This document shows, in pieces, positions 19,194-28,569 of a DNA stretch of 64,000 nucleotides. Source of the DNA: CAXMQZ01 sp963719055 (GTDB taxonomy: Bacteria; Acidobacteriota; Thermoanaerobaculia; Multivoradales; JAHEKO01). The notes below the pieces were generated by a model that was given only the letters and a program-made list of their open reading frames with translations, had not been told where the DNA came from and ran no database searches. The stretch spans positions 1 to 64,000 of the forward strand of contig CAVRAU010000031.1 of the NCBI GenBank assembly GCA_963719055.1, read 5' to 3'. A program made the position numbers and the translations under genes. How positions within the stretch are numbered: position 1 is the stretch's first letter; every line of letters starts with the position of its first letter.

Positions 19194-20099
19194 CTATCCT
19201 CCCAGTCCGGTGGCTATCCCTGCGGCCTTCACCACGTTCGCCAGATTCTGCATCTGTCTCTCTGTGGGTCGCCCCACGTTCTCTAGATTCGACTGCCGAC
19301 CCTGTCGTCGGAGCTTGTCTTCTCCCAGAGGGTGGTACGGCAGGAGACAGACCTTCTCGACCCCCTCTGTGCTGGCGGCCAGCTGCCCTATGGCCCGGAG
19401 ATTCTCCGGAGAATCATTGACTCCCGGAATCACCGGCACCCGTACCCAGATTCGCCGGTGGAGCGAACCCAACCGACACAGGTTACTGAGAATCTGAGCG
19501 TTGGAGACGCCGGTGAACCGCCGATGGGTCTCATCATCCATATGCTTGATGTCGTAGAGGAACAGATCGGTGACCGCGGCCACCGACTCCAGGTCGTCCC
19601 AGGGCACCAGACCGCAGGTATCCACAGCCGTATGAATTCCCTTCGCCCGGCTGGCTTCGAGCAACTGGCGCAGAAAATCCGGCTGCCACAAGGGTTCGCC
19701 GCCCGAGAACGTCACACCGCCCCCCGATTCTTCGAAGAACACCCGATCTTTGACGATTTCGGCGATGACCTCGGAGACACTCATCTCCACCCCGGCGATT
19801 TGCCTCGCCTGGCTGGGACAGGTCTCGGCACAGGCGCCGCACACGAGGCATGAGTCGAGCCCCCCCAGCGCCGGTGCCTCACCGGGGACAGGTAAGCCCT
19901 GGGGACAGACACTCACACACTCGCCGCATTCGATGCACCTCTTTGGCGAGAACGCGAGCTCGGGACCGGGAGCGATCCCTTCCGGGTTGTGGCACCAGAG
20001 GCACGAGAGCGGACAACCCTTGAGAAAGACGGTCGTCCGGATACCCGGTCCGTCATGAACCGAGAAGCGCTGGGTATTGAAGACATAGCCGCGGTCCAT
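19194..20099 (-). CDS. Glycyl-radical-enzyme activating protein (radical SAM)
   Basis: Installs the glycyl radical on the partner enzyme encoded 5 bases downstream. The ATG at 20099 (MDRGYVFNTQRFSVHDGPG) is taken as start; a TTG two codons earlier overlaps the regulator's stop. The N-terminal GIRTTVFLKGCPLSCLWC holds the CxxxCxxC that binds the SAM cluster. A bacterial ferredoxin insert follows with two Cys sets (CIECGECVSVC and CLVCGACAETC), as in activases of HypD, CutC and glycerol dehydratase but not of pyruvate formate-lyase itself. FSGGEPLWQPDF and the DIKHMD segment are also diagnostic. Confidence 0.95.
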   Translation of the reverse strand: MDRGYVFNTQRFSVHDGPGIRTTVFLKGCPLSCLWCHNPEGIAPGPELAFSPKRCIECGECVSVCPQGLPVPGEAPALGGLDSCLVCGACAETCPSQARQIAGVEMSVSEVIAEIVKDRVFFEESGGGVTFSGGEPLWQPDFLRQLLEASRAKGIHTAVDTCGLVPWDDLESVAAVTDLFLYDIKHMDDETHRRFTGVSNAQILSNLCRLGSLHRRIWVRVPVIPGVNDSPENLRAIGQLAASTEGVEKVCLLPYHPLGEDKLRRQGRQSNLENVGRPTERQMQNLANVVKAAGIATGLGG

Positions 20100-20101
20100 G
20101 A

Positions 20102-20797
20102 TCAACCACGCTCCCTGCCGTCTGCCTGGTCAGGAAAGTAGTACTGGAGAATGAACGGTTCCTGAACCTCGAAGGCCCAGTGCACGTCGCGCAAGTAGTC
20201 GGCGGCCCCACGGATGTCCCCGTGTTCGAGGAGCTCGAGGAAGGCCGCGTGCTCGCGGGTCGAGCTCGACTCCCATTCGGCGACGAATCGCTCTCGGCGG
20301 GGGAAGTCGTACAACCGATGCTTCAGATTCTCGACGGTCCGTAACAGGGAGGTGTTCTTGGACAGACCGAGAAAGACATCGTGAAACGCCAGATTCCTGG
20401 AGTAGTAGGTGTCGAAATCACCCGCTTCCACGGCCGCCACCATTTCGGCGTTGAGGACTTGCATCTGTTGGAGCTCGGCAGTGCCCAGAAGACCGGCCAC
20501 CGAGACCAGCACCACCCCTTCGAGAGCCCCCACTATCTCGTAGATATGCCGGATATCCTCGAGACCCAGCTCCTTGACCACCACCCCGCGCCGCGGCAAG
20601 ATGGATACGAACCCTTCGGTTTCGAGCTGGATGAGTGCATCTCGCAAAGGAGTCTTGCTGATACCCAGGCTCTCGCTCAGCTGCTTCTGATCCAGATAGG
20701 AGCCGGCATGGAGCTCGCCCCGGTTGATGGCATCCCGCAGGTATTCGTAGACCTGCTCGCGAAGGGACCTGAGCTGGAGGACTCCATGAAGAGTCAT
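20102..20797 (-). CDS. GntR-family regulator with FCD ligand domain
   Basis: About 231 residues from ATG 20797. A winged helix-turn-helix at residues about 10-75 (LREQVYEYLRDAINRGEL, LSESLGISKTPLRDALIQLETEG) is followed by an all-helical FCD effector domain with metal/ligand residues (AFHDVFL, EHAAFLELL). It is the first gene of an operon with the activase and glycyl radical enzyme, so it probably senses that pathway's substrate and controls the operon. An open frame extends upstream to a GTG at 20854, but it would be coded across the palindromic promoter. The ATG at 20797 is preferred because the family usually begins about 10 residues before LREQV. Confidence 0.92.
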   Translation of the reverse strand: MTLHGVLQLRSLREQVYEYLRDAINRGELHAGSYLDQKQLSESLGISKTPLRDALIQLETEGFVSILPRRGVVVKELGLEDIRHIYEIVGALEGVVLVSVAGLLGTAELQQMQVLNAEMVAAVEAGDFDTYYSRNLAFHDVFLGLSKNTSLLRTVENLKHRLYDFPRRERFVAEWESSSTREHAAFLELLEHGDIRGAADYLRDVHWAFEVQEPFILQYYFPDQADGRERG

Positions 20798-20798
20798 A

Positions 20799-20836
20799 CT
20801 GATATCTAATATATCAGATCTCAGAACACCAAGCAA
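20799..20836 (-). promoter_or_regulatory. Promoter with palindromic operator for the glycyl-radical-enzyme operon
   Basis: Minus strand: TTGCTT (20831-20836), 17-base spacer, TATATT (20808-20813). The palindrome CTGATATCTAATATATCAG (20799-20817) covers the -10 box and the start site, leaving only a few bases before the ATG at 20797. This is a natural site for repression by the GntR protein. The transcript would be nearly leaderless, in agreement with the lack of a ribosome-binding site. Confidence 0.6.
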
Positions 20837-20884
20837 TCGCGACTCACCGATCACGCTCAGATTGTCTTTGGGTTGCTGAAGTAC

Positions 20885-21282
20885 CTAGAGGCTGCGCTTC
20901 TTGCCGCGCATTCCCCGTCGGCTGCCCTTGGGTCGTCCAGGAGGCCGGCCGCCGCACCACCACCACCACCGGAGTTGTCATCGCCATACGAGGGCTGGAA
21001 ACCGCCGGGTCGCGGTCCTCCCGGGGCCCGTCGCGGACGATCTTCCGCTTCGTTGATTCTCAGCTTGCGTCCGCCCAATTCGTGTTCGTTGAACTTCTCG
21101 ATGGCAGCCTTGGCCTGTTCCTCGGTGGAAAACTCGACAAAGGCGAATCCCCGCGGACGGCCGCTGATGCGGTCTGCAGGGAGATAGACGTCCTTGATCT
21201 CTCCTACCTCGCCCAGAAGCTCCTGGAGCTGAGTTTGAGTGGTTTCATAGCTGAGGTTGCCGACAAAAATCTTACAGGACAT
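20885..21282 (-). CDS. RNA-binding protein with single RRM and basic Gly/Arg tail (frameshift near the end)
   Basis: Starts at 21282 behind AAGGAGATTGA. One RRM occupies residues 1-80 with RNP2 KIFVGNL and RNP1 RGFAFVEF, followed by a Gly/Pro/Arg-rich tail. After the five-fold GGT repeat near 20960 the frame switches. In the alternative frame the tail reads GGRPPGRPKGSRRGMRGKK and stops at 20885. This basic ending is what such proteins normally have, whereas the continuing frame gives an acidic, unlike-family tail. An indel in the GGT tract is the likely cause. Cold- or stress-linked RNA chaperone by family. Divergent from a DEAD-box helicase. Confidence 0.85.
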
Positions 21283-21395
21283 TCAATCTCCTTGTTACCC
21301 GTTTCCGCTAGCCTGAGGCCTGAAACTACCACACTGGCTTGGTTTGCCACAGTTTTATGGGCTCAAACTGGCCTCTCTGGGGTAGGATGCAGCTG

Positions 21396-22607
21396 ATGTT
21401 TACAGGAGGCGTACCTCAAGATCCGACGACAACAGATGTGTCGTTTAGGGAGCTCGGCTTGAGCGAGCCAGTAGTGAGGTCCTTGACCGCCGTCGGCTTC
21501 GAGCACCCGACACCCATCCAGCATCAGGTCATCCCCAAGGCCCTCGAGGGCCTCGATATCGTCGGGCTGGCCCAGACCGGCTCAGGCAAGACAGGAGCCT
21601 TCGGTCTGCCCATGGCGGAGCGACTGATCCACGGAAAGGGTGTCCGCGGCCTGATTCTCTGCCCCACCCGGGAGATTGCGCTGCAGACCCAGTCCTTTCT
21701 CGAGGTCGTCGGCGAGGATCATGAGCTGGAGACGGTCTGTCTGATTGGCGGCGTCAAGCTGGGCCCGCAGATCTCCGATCTGCGTCGGCATCCCGACATC
21801 GTGGTCGCGACTCCCGGTCGTCTGTGGGACCATGTCGAGCGCAAGAATCTACGGCTGGACAAGATCGAGATTCTGGTCATGGACGAGGCCGACCACATGC
21901 TCGATCTGGGCTTCTTGCCACAGATCATGCGGATCCTGGAAGTCGTGCCTGACGATCGGCAGACCATGATGTTCTCGGCCACCATGCCACCGACGATCGA
22001 GAATCTCGCCCGGCGGTTCATGCGCTCACCAATGATCATCGATCTACGCCCCGAGCACCGCACGGCCACGGGCATCGACCACCGTCTCTATATGGTCGAG
22101 CCTGACGACACCCGGGCCTGTCTGCTCGCCCTGGCTGCCGAAGAGAAGGGCAGCATGCTCATCTTTCTGCGACGCAAGATCGACGTGGATTGGGCCTGCC
22201 GACAACTCCAGGTCGAGGGCCATCCGGTCGAGAAGATCCACTCCAGCCGGACACAATCACAGCGAGTGGCGGCACTACAGGGTCTGCGTCAGGGCGAACA
22301 CCGGATTCTCATTGCCACCGATATCGCCGCCCGCGGGATCGATATTCCCATCATCGAGCACATCGTGAATTACGGCATGCCGGAGACCGTCGAGGACTAT
22401 ATCCACCGAGCGGGTCGCACCGCCCGCGGTGCCATGGGTGGCACGGTCTCGACCATTGCCACTTGGAAAGACGGCGAGACGATCCGCAGTGTCGAGAAAG
22501 CGATCGGGGAGTCACTGCCAAGATGTGTAGCCGAGGGTGTGGCGCCCTACGCTGAACGCAAGACCACGATTCGTGGCCGCAAGAAGATCCGCCGACGACT
22601 GACCTAG
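21396..22607 (+). CDS. DEAD-box RNA helicase
   Basis: Start taken at ATG 21396 because GTAGGA lies 8 bases upstream; an ATG at 21387 is also possible. All helicase motifs are in place: Q motif (FRELGLSEPV..., GFEHPTPIQHQVIP), motif I AQTGSGKTGAF, Ia PTREIALQ, Ib TPGRL, II DEAD, III SAT, V ATDIAARGID and VI HRAGRTAR. The C-terminal extension is short and basic (RGRKKIRRRL). About 403 residues, near the minimal RhlE/DeaD core. Divergent from the RRM gene and followed 18 bases later by glucokinase. Confidence 0.95.
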   Translation: MFTGGVPQDPTTTDVSFRELGLSEPVVRSLTAVGFEHPTPIQHQVIPKALEGLDIVGLAQTGSGKTGAFGLPMAERLIHGKGVRGLILCPTREIALQTQSFLEVVGEDHELETVCLIGGVKLGPQISDLRRHPDIVVATPGRLWDHVERKNLRLDKIEILVMDEADHMLDLGFLPQIMRILEVVPDDRQTMMFSATMPPTIENLARRFMRSPMIIDLRPEHRTATGIDHRLYMVEPDDTRACLLALAAEEKGSMLIFLRRKIDVDWACRQLQVEGHPVEKIHSSRTQSQRVAALQGLRQGEHRILIATDIAARGIDIPIIEHIVNYGMPETVEDYIHRAGRTARGAMGGTVSTIATWKDGETIRSVEKAIGESLPRCVAEGVAPYAERKTTIRGRKKIRRRLT

Positions 22608-22625
22608 TCGGAGATCGACTTCTTC

Positions 22626-23580
22626 ATGAACAGCGACACTGCACTTGTCGCCGATGTGGGCGGAACCAACATCCGCATCGCCGTAGCGACACCCGGCGGC
22701 CTGCAGGATCCCGTCGCCTGGCGCTGTGCCGATTTCGAGACCATTGGGGCCGCGTTGAAGAGCTATCTGGACGGCTCATCGATGAGACCCGTACCCAAGC
22801 GGGCCGCGATCGCCGTCGCCTGTCCGACGGAAGATGACTGGATCGACATCACCAATCAGCGACTGGAGTTTCTCTATCGAGCAATTGCGCCAGGATCTCG
22901 AGCTCGAGGAGCTGCGAGTCATCAACGACTTCACCGCGCTGGCCGCCTCGATTCCGCGGCTCGAGCCCCAGGACACCATGATCATCAAGAGTGGCGAGGC
23001 GTTGAAGAATGCCGCCATCGCGGTCCTCGGACCCGGTACCGGACTCGGTGTTTCGGGTCTGATCGCGTCGGCAGGTGGCTGGATCCCTCTCAGCGCCGAA
23101 GGTGGCCATTCATCCCTGGTGGCCACCAATGAGCTCGAATGGGCCGTCGTCGAGGTCCTCAGCCAGGAATTCGGCCGAGTCTCCAACGAACGGGTCCTTT
23201 CCGGCCCTGGCCTGGTCAACCTCTACCGAGCGCTTTGCAGGATAGAGGGCACAGCCCCCGCCGAGCTGACACCCGCCCTGATCGTGACCAGAGCCACCGA
23301 AAACCCAGACAGCCTGGAAGTCAGAGCCGTGAGGATGTTCTCAGGTTGGCTGGGAACAGCGGCCGGTGATCTGGTTCTGTCTTTGGGAGCCCGCGGCGGC
23401 GTCTATATCGGTGGCGGTGTGGTACCGAAGATGCTGCAGGTATTCGACCAGCGCTACTTTGTCGAGCGCTTTCTCGACAAGGGTCGCCTGCGTAGCTACG
23501 TCGAGCCCGTTCCTGTCTATCTGGTGCTCAACACCCAGATCGCCCTGGTCGGCGCGGCGGCGATCCTCCAGGAGAGCTAG
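22626..23580 (+). CDS. glk: Glucokinase, Glk family (one frameshift)
   Basis: ATP-dependent glucokinase of the PF02685 type, feeding glucose from the beta-glucan hydrolases into glycolysis. The front frame has ADVGGTNIRIA (phosphate 1) and AIAVACPTEDDWIDITN. From about 22862 the frame shifts by one and continues WSFSIEQL, LRVINDFTALA, GPGTGLGVSGLI, AEGGHSS and GGVYIGGGVVPKML. All family motifs are present once the single indel near 22857-22864 is corrected, giving about 317 residues. As given, no full enzyme can be made. Confidence 0.88.
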
Positions 23581-23628
23581 CTCACGCAGAGGCCGATGTG
23601 CGGCCCAAGGTAGTTTCTCCTAGAGCCC

Positions 23629-24573
23629 TCAGGCCCGCATAGCGCTCAAGGTGTTCCAGTCATCATCGGTCATCCGCACTTCGGTAGCCCGGATCACGCC
23701 GTCGATCTGGTCGGCGCGTCGAGCTCCCACGATGGCACCGGTCACGGCTGGATTGCGCAGGGTCCAGGCGATGGCCGCTTCGGCGACGGAGCACTCATGT
23801 CGTCTAGCGATGGTCCGCAAGACTTCGACCAGTGCCAGGTTGGCGCTCAGCTTTGGCTCCAAAAACTTGTCGTTCTTGCGGCGCCAATCATCGAGCGGCA
23901 AGGTATCGATCCTCTCGCGGGTCATCTTACCGGTCAGCAGGCCCGAGCCCATCGGCGAGTAGTTGATGACGCCAATTCCATGGGAATGACAGTACGGCAG
24001 GATCTCCTTCTCGACCTCCGGCTGCACCAGAGAGTAAGGGGGTTGCAACGAAGTGATGTCCAGGACTCCGCGGACCTGTTCCATCTGTGCCACCGAGAAA
24101 TTGGAGACGCCCGCGTAGCGGATCTTGCCCGAGGTCCTCAGTTCCTGCACAGCGGCACACCCCTCCTCGATCTCGCTTTCGGGAATCGGCCAATGAACCT
24201 GGTAGAGATCAATGACCTCGACGCCGAGCCGGCGGAGGCTGTCCTCGGCCTCCCTGACGATGGAATCCTTCCGAAGCGTCTGAGAAGGCTTGCCGTTTTC
24301 ACTCCAGACAATGCCGCACTTGGTGAAGACATAGGGATTGTGATCTGTCTGCCTCAAGGCTTCCGCCACAACCTCCTCGGAGTGACCCAGCCCATAGGCC
24401 GGCGCCGTGTCGATCCAGTTGACACCACTGTCGAGAGCTCTGTGAATCGCACGAATCGAGTCGTTGTCGTCCTGCTCTCCCCAACCGAACTGCCATGGTC
24501 CGCCGATCGCCCAGGTCCCCAACCCGATCCTGGTGATCTCGAAATCCGAGTTGCCCAAGACTCTTTTTTCCAC
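23629..24573 (-). CDS. Aldo/keto reductase
   Basis: 314 residues, GTG start at 24573 behind GAGGAGG. A TIM-barrel NADPH-dependent oxidoreductase of the bacterial AKR11/12-like group. The catalytic tetrad can be placed: Asp and Tyr in WIDTAPAYGLGHSE, Lys in VFTKCG, His in YQVHWP. NADP-binding pieces near the C-terminus include GAIVGARRADQ. Usually acts on sugar-derived aldehydes or keto sugars. Divergent from the Gfo/Idh/MocA gene with a 49-base spacer, so the two may share control. Confidence 0.93.
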   Translation of the reverse strand: MEKRVLGNSDFEITRIGLGTWAIGGPWQFGWGEQDDNDSIRAIHRALDSGVNWIDTAPAYGLGHSEEVVAEALRQTDHNPYVFTKCGIVWSENGKPSQTLRKDSIVREAEDSLRRLGVEVIDLYQVHWPIPESEIEEGCAAVQELRTSGKIRYAGVSNFSVAQMEQVRGVLDITSLQPPYSLVQPEVEKEILPYCHSHGIGVINYSPMGSGLLTGKMTRERIDTLPLDDWRRKNDKFLEPKLSANLALVEVLRTIARRHECSVAEAAIAWTLRNPAVTGAIVGARRADQIDGVIRATEVRMTDDDWNTLSAMRA

Positions 24574-24622
24574 TCGTGATTCCTCCTCGAGAAACTGAAC
24601 TTTCGTGTGCTAGAAAGGGTAT

Positions 24623-25657
24623 ATGCAAGACAGCTCTATCACCAGACCCGGCGAGAGAAAGATCCGCTGGGGAATCCTTTCTACGGCGAGAATCAACCGG
24701 GCCCTACTCGGTCCGTTGTCGCAGTCCTCGCGCAGCGACCTCGTCGCGGTCGCCAGCCGCGACTTGGAAACCGCGAGAAACTACGCCCATCGAAACGACA
24801 TCCCGCGGGCCTTCGGGAGCTACGAAGATCTGCTGGCTGACCCCGAGATCGATGCCATCTACATCTCGCTTCCCAACCACCTTCATTGTGAGTGGGCGGT
24901 GGCGGCTGCAAAGCACGGCAAGCATGTCCTGTGTGAAAAGCCTCTCGTTCTGACTCTCGAGGAGATGAATCGAGTCGAGACGGCCGCGCGCGGGTACGAC
25001 GTCACCATCTTCGAGGCTTTCATGTATTTGCACCACCCTCAGACCCTGCGGCTGCAGGAGATGGTGCGGTCGGGTGTGCTGGGCCAGCTGCAGAGCCTTC
25101 GCAGCCATTTCAGCTTCTACCTGCCACCCGACTCCGGCAATGTCCGATTGCGGCCAGAAATGGGCGGCGGCAGTCTTTGGGACGTCGGGGTCTATGCAGT
25201 CAGTCTGTCCGTGGTGATGGCCAATGCTGGAGCCCCGATCCAGGTGTATGGCTCTCGGACAGATGGCGAGACGGGAATCGATATCGGCTTCGAAGGTCTC
25301 TTGCGGTTCTCCAACGATCTCATGGCCCAGATCTCGTGCGGGTTCCGCAGACCCCTCGAATGGGGAGCCACTCTGGCCGGCTCGGACGGCATCCTGACTA
25401 TCGACGAGCCCTGGAAGCCGGGGTTCGAAGGAACGGTGAGCTCGGTCCGGATCCGGAATCACGAGGGTGACCAACAGACCCTCTCCTTCTCCGAGCCTGA
25501 TCCGTACCTCTGTGAGGTCGCCGCAATGGAGGCCTGCGTTCTCGATGGGGCGGAGCCCGTGGTGCCGCTGAAGCTCAGCCGGCAGATTCTACGCACGGTC
25601 CTGGCGCTCTATCAATCGGCCGACACCGGTCGAGCCCTGTCCCTGTCGACTGGCTAG
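24623..25657 (+). CDS. Gfo/Idh/MocA-family sugar oxidoreductase
   Basis: 344 residues, ATG 24623 behind GAAAGGG. An N-terminal Rossmann fold begins at WGILSTARINRALLG, then EIDAIYISLPNHLHCEW and the family's catalytic-loop CEKPL. The C-terminal alpha/beta domain has MGGGSLWDVGVYAV. It most resembles the trans-dihydrodiol/xylose-dehydrogenase-like branch, consistent with oxidation of a pyranose such as xylose or glucose with NAD(P), but substrate assignment is a guess. Paired head-to-head with the aldo/keto reductase. Confidence 0.92.
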   Translation: MQDSSITRPGERKIRWGILSTARINRALLGPLSQSSRSDLVAVASRDLETARNYAHRNDIPRAFGSYEDLLADPEIDAIYISLPNHLHCEWAVAAAKHGKHVLCEKPLVLTLEEMNRVETAARGYDVTIFEAFMYLHHPQTLRLQEMVRSGVLGQLQSLRSHFSFYLPPDSGNVRLRPEMGGGSLWDVGVYAVSLSVVMANAGAPIQVYGSRTDGETGIDIGFEGLLRFSNDLMAQISCGFRRPLEWGATLAGSDGILTIDEPWKPGFEGTVSSVRIRNHEGDQQTLSFSEPDPYLCEVAAMEACVLDGAEPVVPLKLSRQILRTVLALYQSADTGRALSLSTG

Positions 25658-25723
25658 CTTGCTGCCGGCCGTGCGATCCATCAAGGCGCTCTCGAGGGGT
25701 GCCAGCGGAGCAGTCCTTGTAGC

Positions 25724-25742
25724 GGAGGGGCTCGCCCCCTCC
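25724..25742. terminator. Short GC hairpin between convergent genes
   Basis: GGAGGGG and CCCCTCC form a 7-bp stem with a 5-base loop, in the 105-base gap between the Gfo/Idh/MocA and GH16 genes. There is no U tract. It is called mostly on position. Confidence 0.3.
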
Positions 25743-25762
25743 TTGGAGGCTTGGCCTAGGGG

Positions 25763-26617
25763 CTACGAGTCCTGGCGATACACGCGGACGTAGTCCACGA
25801 GTAGCCGCTGTGGCTCCAGGTTGTCGGGTGGCATGTGGGGCTTGTCGAACCAACCGCCGACGGCTAGGTTGAGGATGATAAAGAAGGGGTGGCCGTGATC
25901 GAAGGGCCAATAGGTCTTCTCCACGCCTTCAGGCTTGTCGACGGTCTGAAACAGCGCATCGTCGACATACCAGCGAATCTGCTCGGGCTCCCATTCCACA
26001 GCAAAGACATGCCAATCGTGGTGGAAGTCCCCTTCCGACAGCTCGTACTCATCGGAAGTGATCAGGTTGCCCGCTGAATCCGGACCCCGATGGAGGGCGC
26101 CAGAGGTCCAGTTCGGTAGTCGCCCTTTGCCCTCCACGATGTCGATCTCGCCACAGGCGGGCCAGCCCACTTCGTCGATATTGCCCCCGAGCATCCAGAA
26201 GGCCGGCCACATCCCGACCTCCGCCGGCAGCCGCATACGAGCTTCGAATCGACCAAACAAGAACTCCCTTTTACCCTTCGTGTTGACTCGGGCCGAGGTG
26301 TATTTGCGATGCTCGAAATCCTCTCGCCGAGCCTCGATGACCAGTCTGCCGTCCTCGACCCGCACATTGGCGCCCGGGCTGTTGGACGGCCGATCTGGAT
26401 AGTACTGGAGCTCTTCGTTGTAGGGGTCGGGCATGAGCCTGATGTTCCAGTTGGCACCATCGAGAAGGGAGCCGTCGAATTCGTCCTGCCAGACCAGCTC
26501 CCAAGAGCGGTCTGTAGAGTGTCTGCCGCCGGTGTCCGCAATCGATGCAACCGAGATCGAAAGAGGCAGTGAGGCTACAGCCAGCAGGAAGAGAACGCCA
26601 TGGCTTGATCGATTCAT
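25763..26617 (-). CDS. Secreted GH16 beta-glucanase (laminarinase-like)
   Basis: Start at ATG 26617 (MNRSSHGVLFLL) with AAGGA 6 bases upstream; the frame is open further but has no such site. A signal peptide is followed by a single GH16 domain. WELVWQDEFDGSLLD is the typical opening, RFEARMRLPAEVGMWPAFWMLG the substrate-cleft strand, and GEIDIVEGKG the catalytic motif with nucleophile Glu, assisting Asp and acid/base Glu. The VEWEPEQIRWYVD segment and the ending LLVDYVRVYRQ are family hallmarks. Endo-1,3(4)-beta-glucanase is the likeliest activity. Divergent from a VWFA gene (119-base spacer). Confidence 0.94.
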   Translation of the reverse strand: MNRSSHGVLFLLAVASLPLSISVASIADTGGRHSTDRSWELVWQDEFDGSLLDGANWNIRLMPDPYNEELQYYPDRPSNSPGANVRVEDGRLVIEARREDFEHRKYTSARVNTKGKREFLFGRFEARMRLPAEVGMWPAFWMLGGNIDEVGWPACGEIDIVEGKGRLPNWTSGALHRGPDSAGNLITSDEYELSEGDFHHDWHVFAVEWEPEQIRWYVDDALFQTVDKPEGVEKTYWPFDHGHPFFIILNLAVGGWFDKPHMPPDNLEPQRLLVDYVRVYRQDS

Positions 26618-26736
26618 TTCCATTCCTTCGCGGACTCGTTTGATCCTGTGGCCCTTCACCTGAGACAGTGGAAAGCATACACTCAGCCGAGCTTCCAGTG
26701 CCTCATACCGGTACCGATGTTGCAGACCAGGAGACC

Positions 26737-28569
26737 ATGCTCTTGAAGAACTGTTCGCTCCCAACCTTGTTTCGTGTCGCCGCCTCGATGCTGACAATCG
26801 TGGGAGTCGCGCCAGTGATCGCGCAGGAGGAAGCCTCTGACGCCCGATTCGGCGAAGTCGTCGAGGTCCAGCTGGTCAACGTCGAAGCTTGGGTCACCGA
26901 TGGCAAAGGCAATCCGGTTCTCGGATTGACCATGGACGACTTCGATCTACTCGAAGATGGCAAACCCGTGGAGATCACCTATTTCTCCGAAATCGGCGCC
27001 GAGAAGCTCAAGGCGATTGTCGAGTCGCCCCCCCAGGAAGAGCAGGCTCCGCTGCCCTTCACACTGGAGCCTCCGGCCGAGAATCCCAACCTCTCGCCGG
27101 CCTACCTGGTGCTCTATTTCGACGAGATCCATCTGACGGCACCGAGTCGCAAGCGGCTGATCAAGGATGTTCGACCCTTCCTGGACTCGGGAGTCGTCGA
27201 CCCCGAGCGCGTGCTCATTCTGACGCAGGGACAGGACCTCTACACCGAGGCCAACTTCGGATCGGATCGGATCGAGCTCGAGCAGGCGCTGGCCAGAATC
27301 GTCAAGTCCGGGACCTCCGGCACAATTACGGAGCAAGAGAAACGCCTGGCCATCGGCCGCTTGCAGTTGCTGTGGGAAGAGATCCAGAACGTCCCGACCA
27401 GGGGGGCCGACCCCTGCGATCTGTTCGTGCAGCGCGCCAGGGGGGACGTGGAGGTCTACGCCAGGATGGCTGCCAACCGCATTCTGATCACCCTCGAGAA
27501 CCTGAACAACGTGTCTTCGTTTCTGGGCGGGGTACCGGGTGTCAAGACCCTGATCTACGTCTCCGACGCCCTCGAGATGAGCCCTGGTCCGAGATGTCCG
27601 CCGGGTCGTCGAGGAGCTTTGTCCGGGAAGACCGGAGCCGTACCAGTACACCCTTCCCGACTCGATGAACGTGGCGTTTCTTGAAATGACCCGTAGCGCC
27701 AACGCCAACCGCGTGACGTTCTACGCCATGCAGCCGTCGGGTCTACGGGCGGATTTTCTGACCACCGCAGAGACCCGCGGCGGCTCCTTCCTGCACAGGC
27801 ACCACCCTCATCAGCGGTCTCCTGCGCGAAAGCGACCGCAGCGGTATGAACTTCGTAGCCACCGAGACCGGTGGTCAGGCGGTATTCAACAAGAACAGCT
27901 TCGACGAAGGACTTCGTCCGCATCGGTCAGGAGATGACGACCTACTACTCGCTCGCCTATACCCCGCCGCATGGCGGCGACCGAGGGCGATCACGAGATC
28001 AAGGTGCGAATCAAGGGCCGGGACAATCTCAAGGTTCGCCACCGACGAGGTTACCGCGACAAGGGAGCGGAGGAGCGACTCAACGACCGGCTTTTCACCT
28101 CACTGTTCCTCGGACTCTCAGAGAATCCTCTGGAAGCCCGCCTCGGAGCCGGCGCCATGACACCGGTCAACGAGAAGACGATTCGCTCTGCCGCTCCACA
28201 TCCTCGTTCCCGCGGAGAAGCTCACTTTCATGCCTCAGCAGGCCGGCTCCCTGGCTGGAGTCACAGTGGAAGTGGCAGCGAAGGATCCTGAGAAGGCCAA
28301 GGTATTTCGGACCCGGACGACCTTCGAGATCCCTGAGCCCGTCGGCGAGACCAACCCGCTGATCGATCTGGTGATGAAGCCTCGAGCTGGAGAAGGGCCA
28401 GTGGGTACTGGCAGTGGCGGTGCGCGACGAGGTCACCCAAGAGACCTCGTATGTCTCGACCGCTATCGAGATGAGCCCACAGCCGCCGCCGACCCCGAGT
28501 CCTGATCTCACCGCCAAGATTCGAGGGACCAGGAATCAATCACGAAACAAAGGCGCCAATGCCGTGTAG
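26737..28569 (+). CDS. VWFA-related secreted protein, acidobacterial type (many frameshifts)
   Basis: Start at ATG 26737 with AGGAG close upstream, then a signal peptide ending near APVIAQ. The family opening VEVQLVNVEAWVTDGKGNPVLGLTMDDFDLLEDGKPVEI is complete, then the VWA core LYFDEIHLTAPSRKRLIKDVRPFL. The frame is lost near 27590. Pieces of the normal C-terminal half appear in changing frames to about 28569: NRVTFYAMQPSG, ATETGGQAVFN, TTYYSLAYTP, RRGYRDKG and YVSTAIEM. The exact end is uncertain because the last frame runs 34 bases into the convergent xylulokinase gene. It has the same layout as the intact proteins at 50193-51908 and 57434-59260. Function unknown. Confidence 0.75.

Noticed and set aside
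20798..20854. GTG start at 20854 for the GntR regulator
   Set aside because: It would encode residues across the promoter and palindrome and adds 19 residues not found at the start of FCD-type regulators.
20857..20884. The longer reading of the RRM protein ending at 20857
   Set aside because: Its acidic tail lacks family likeness, while the shifted frame gives the typical basic Gly/Arg tail and stops at 20885.
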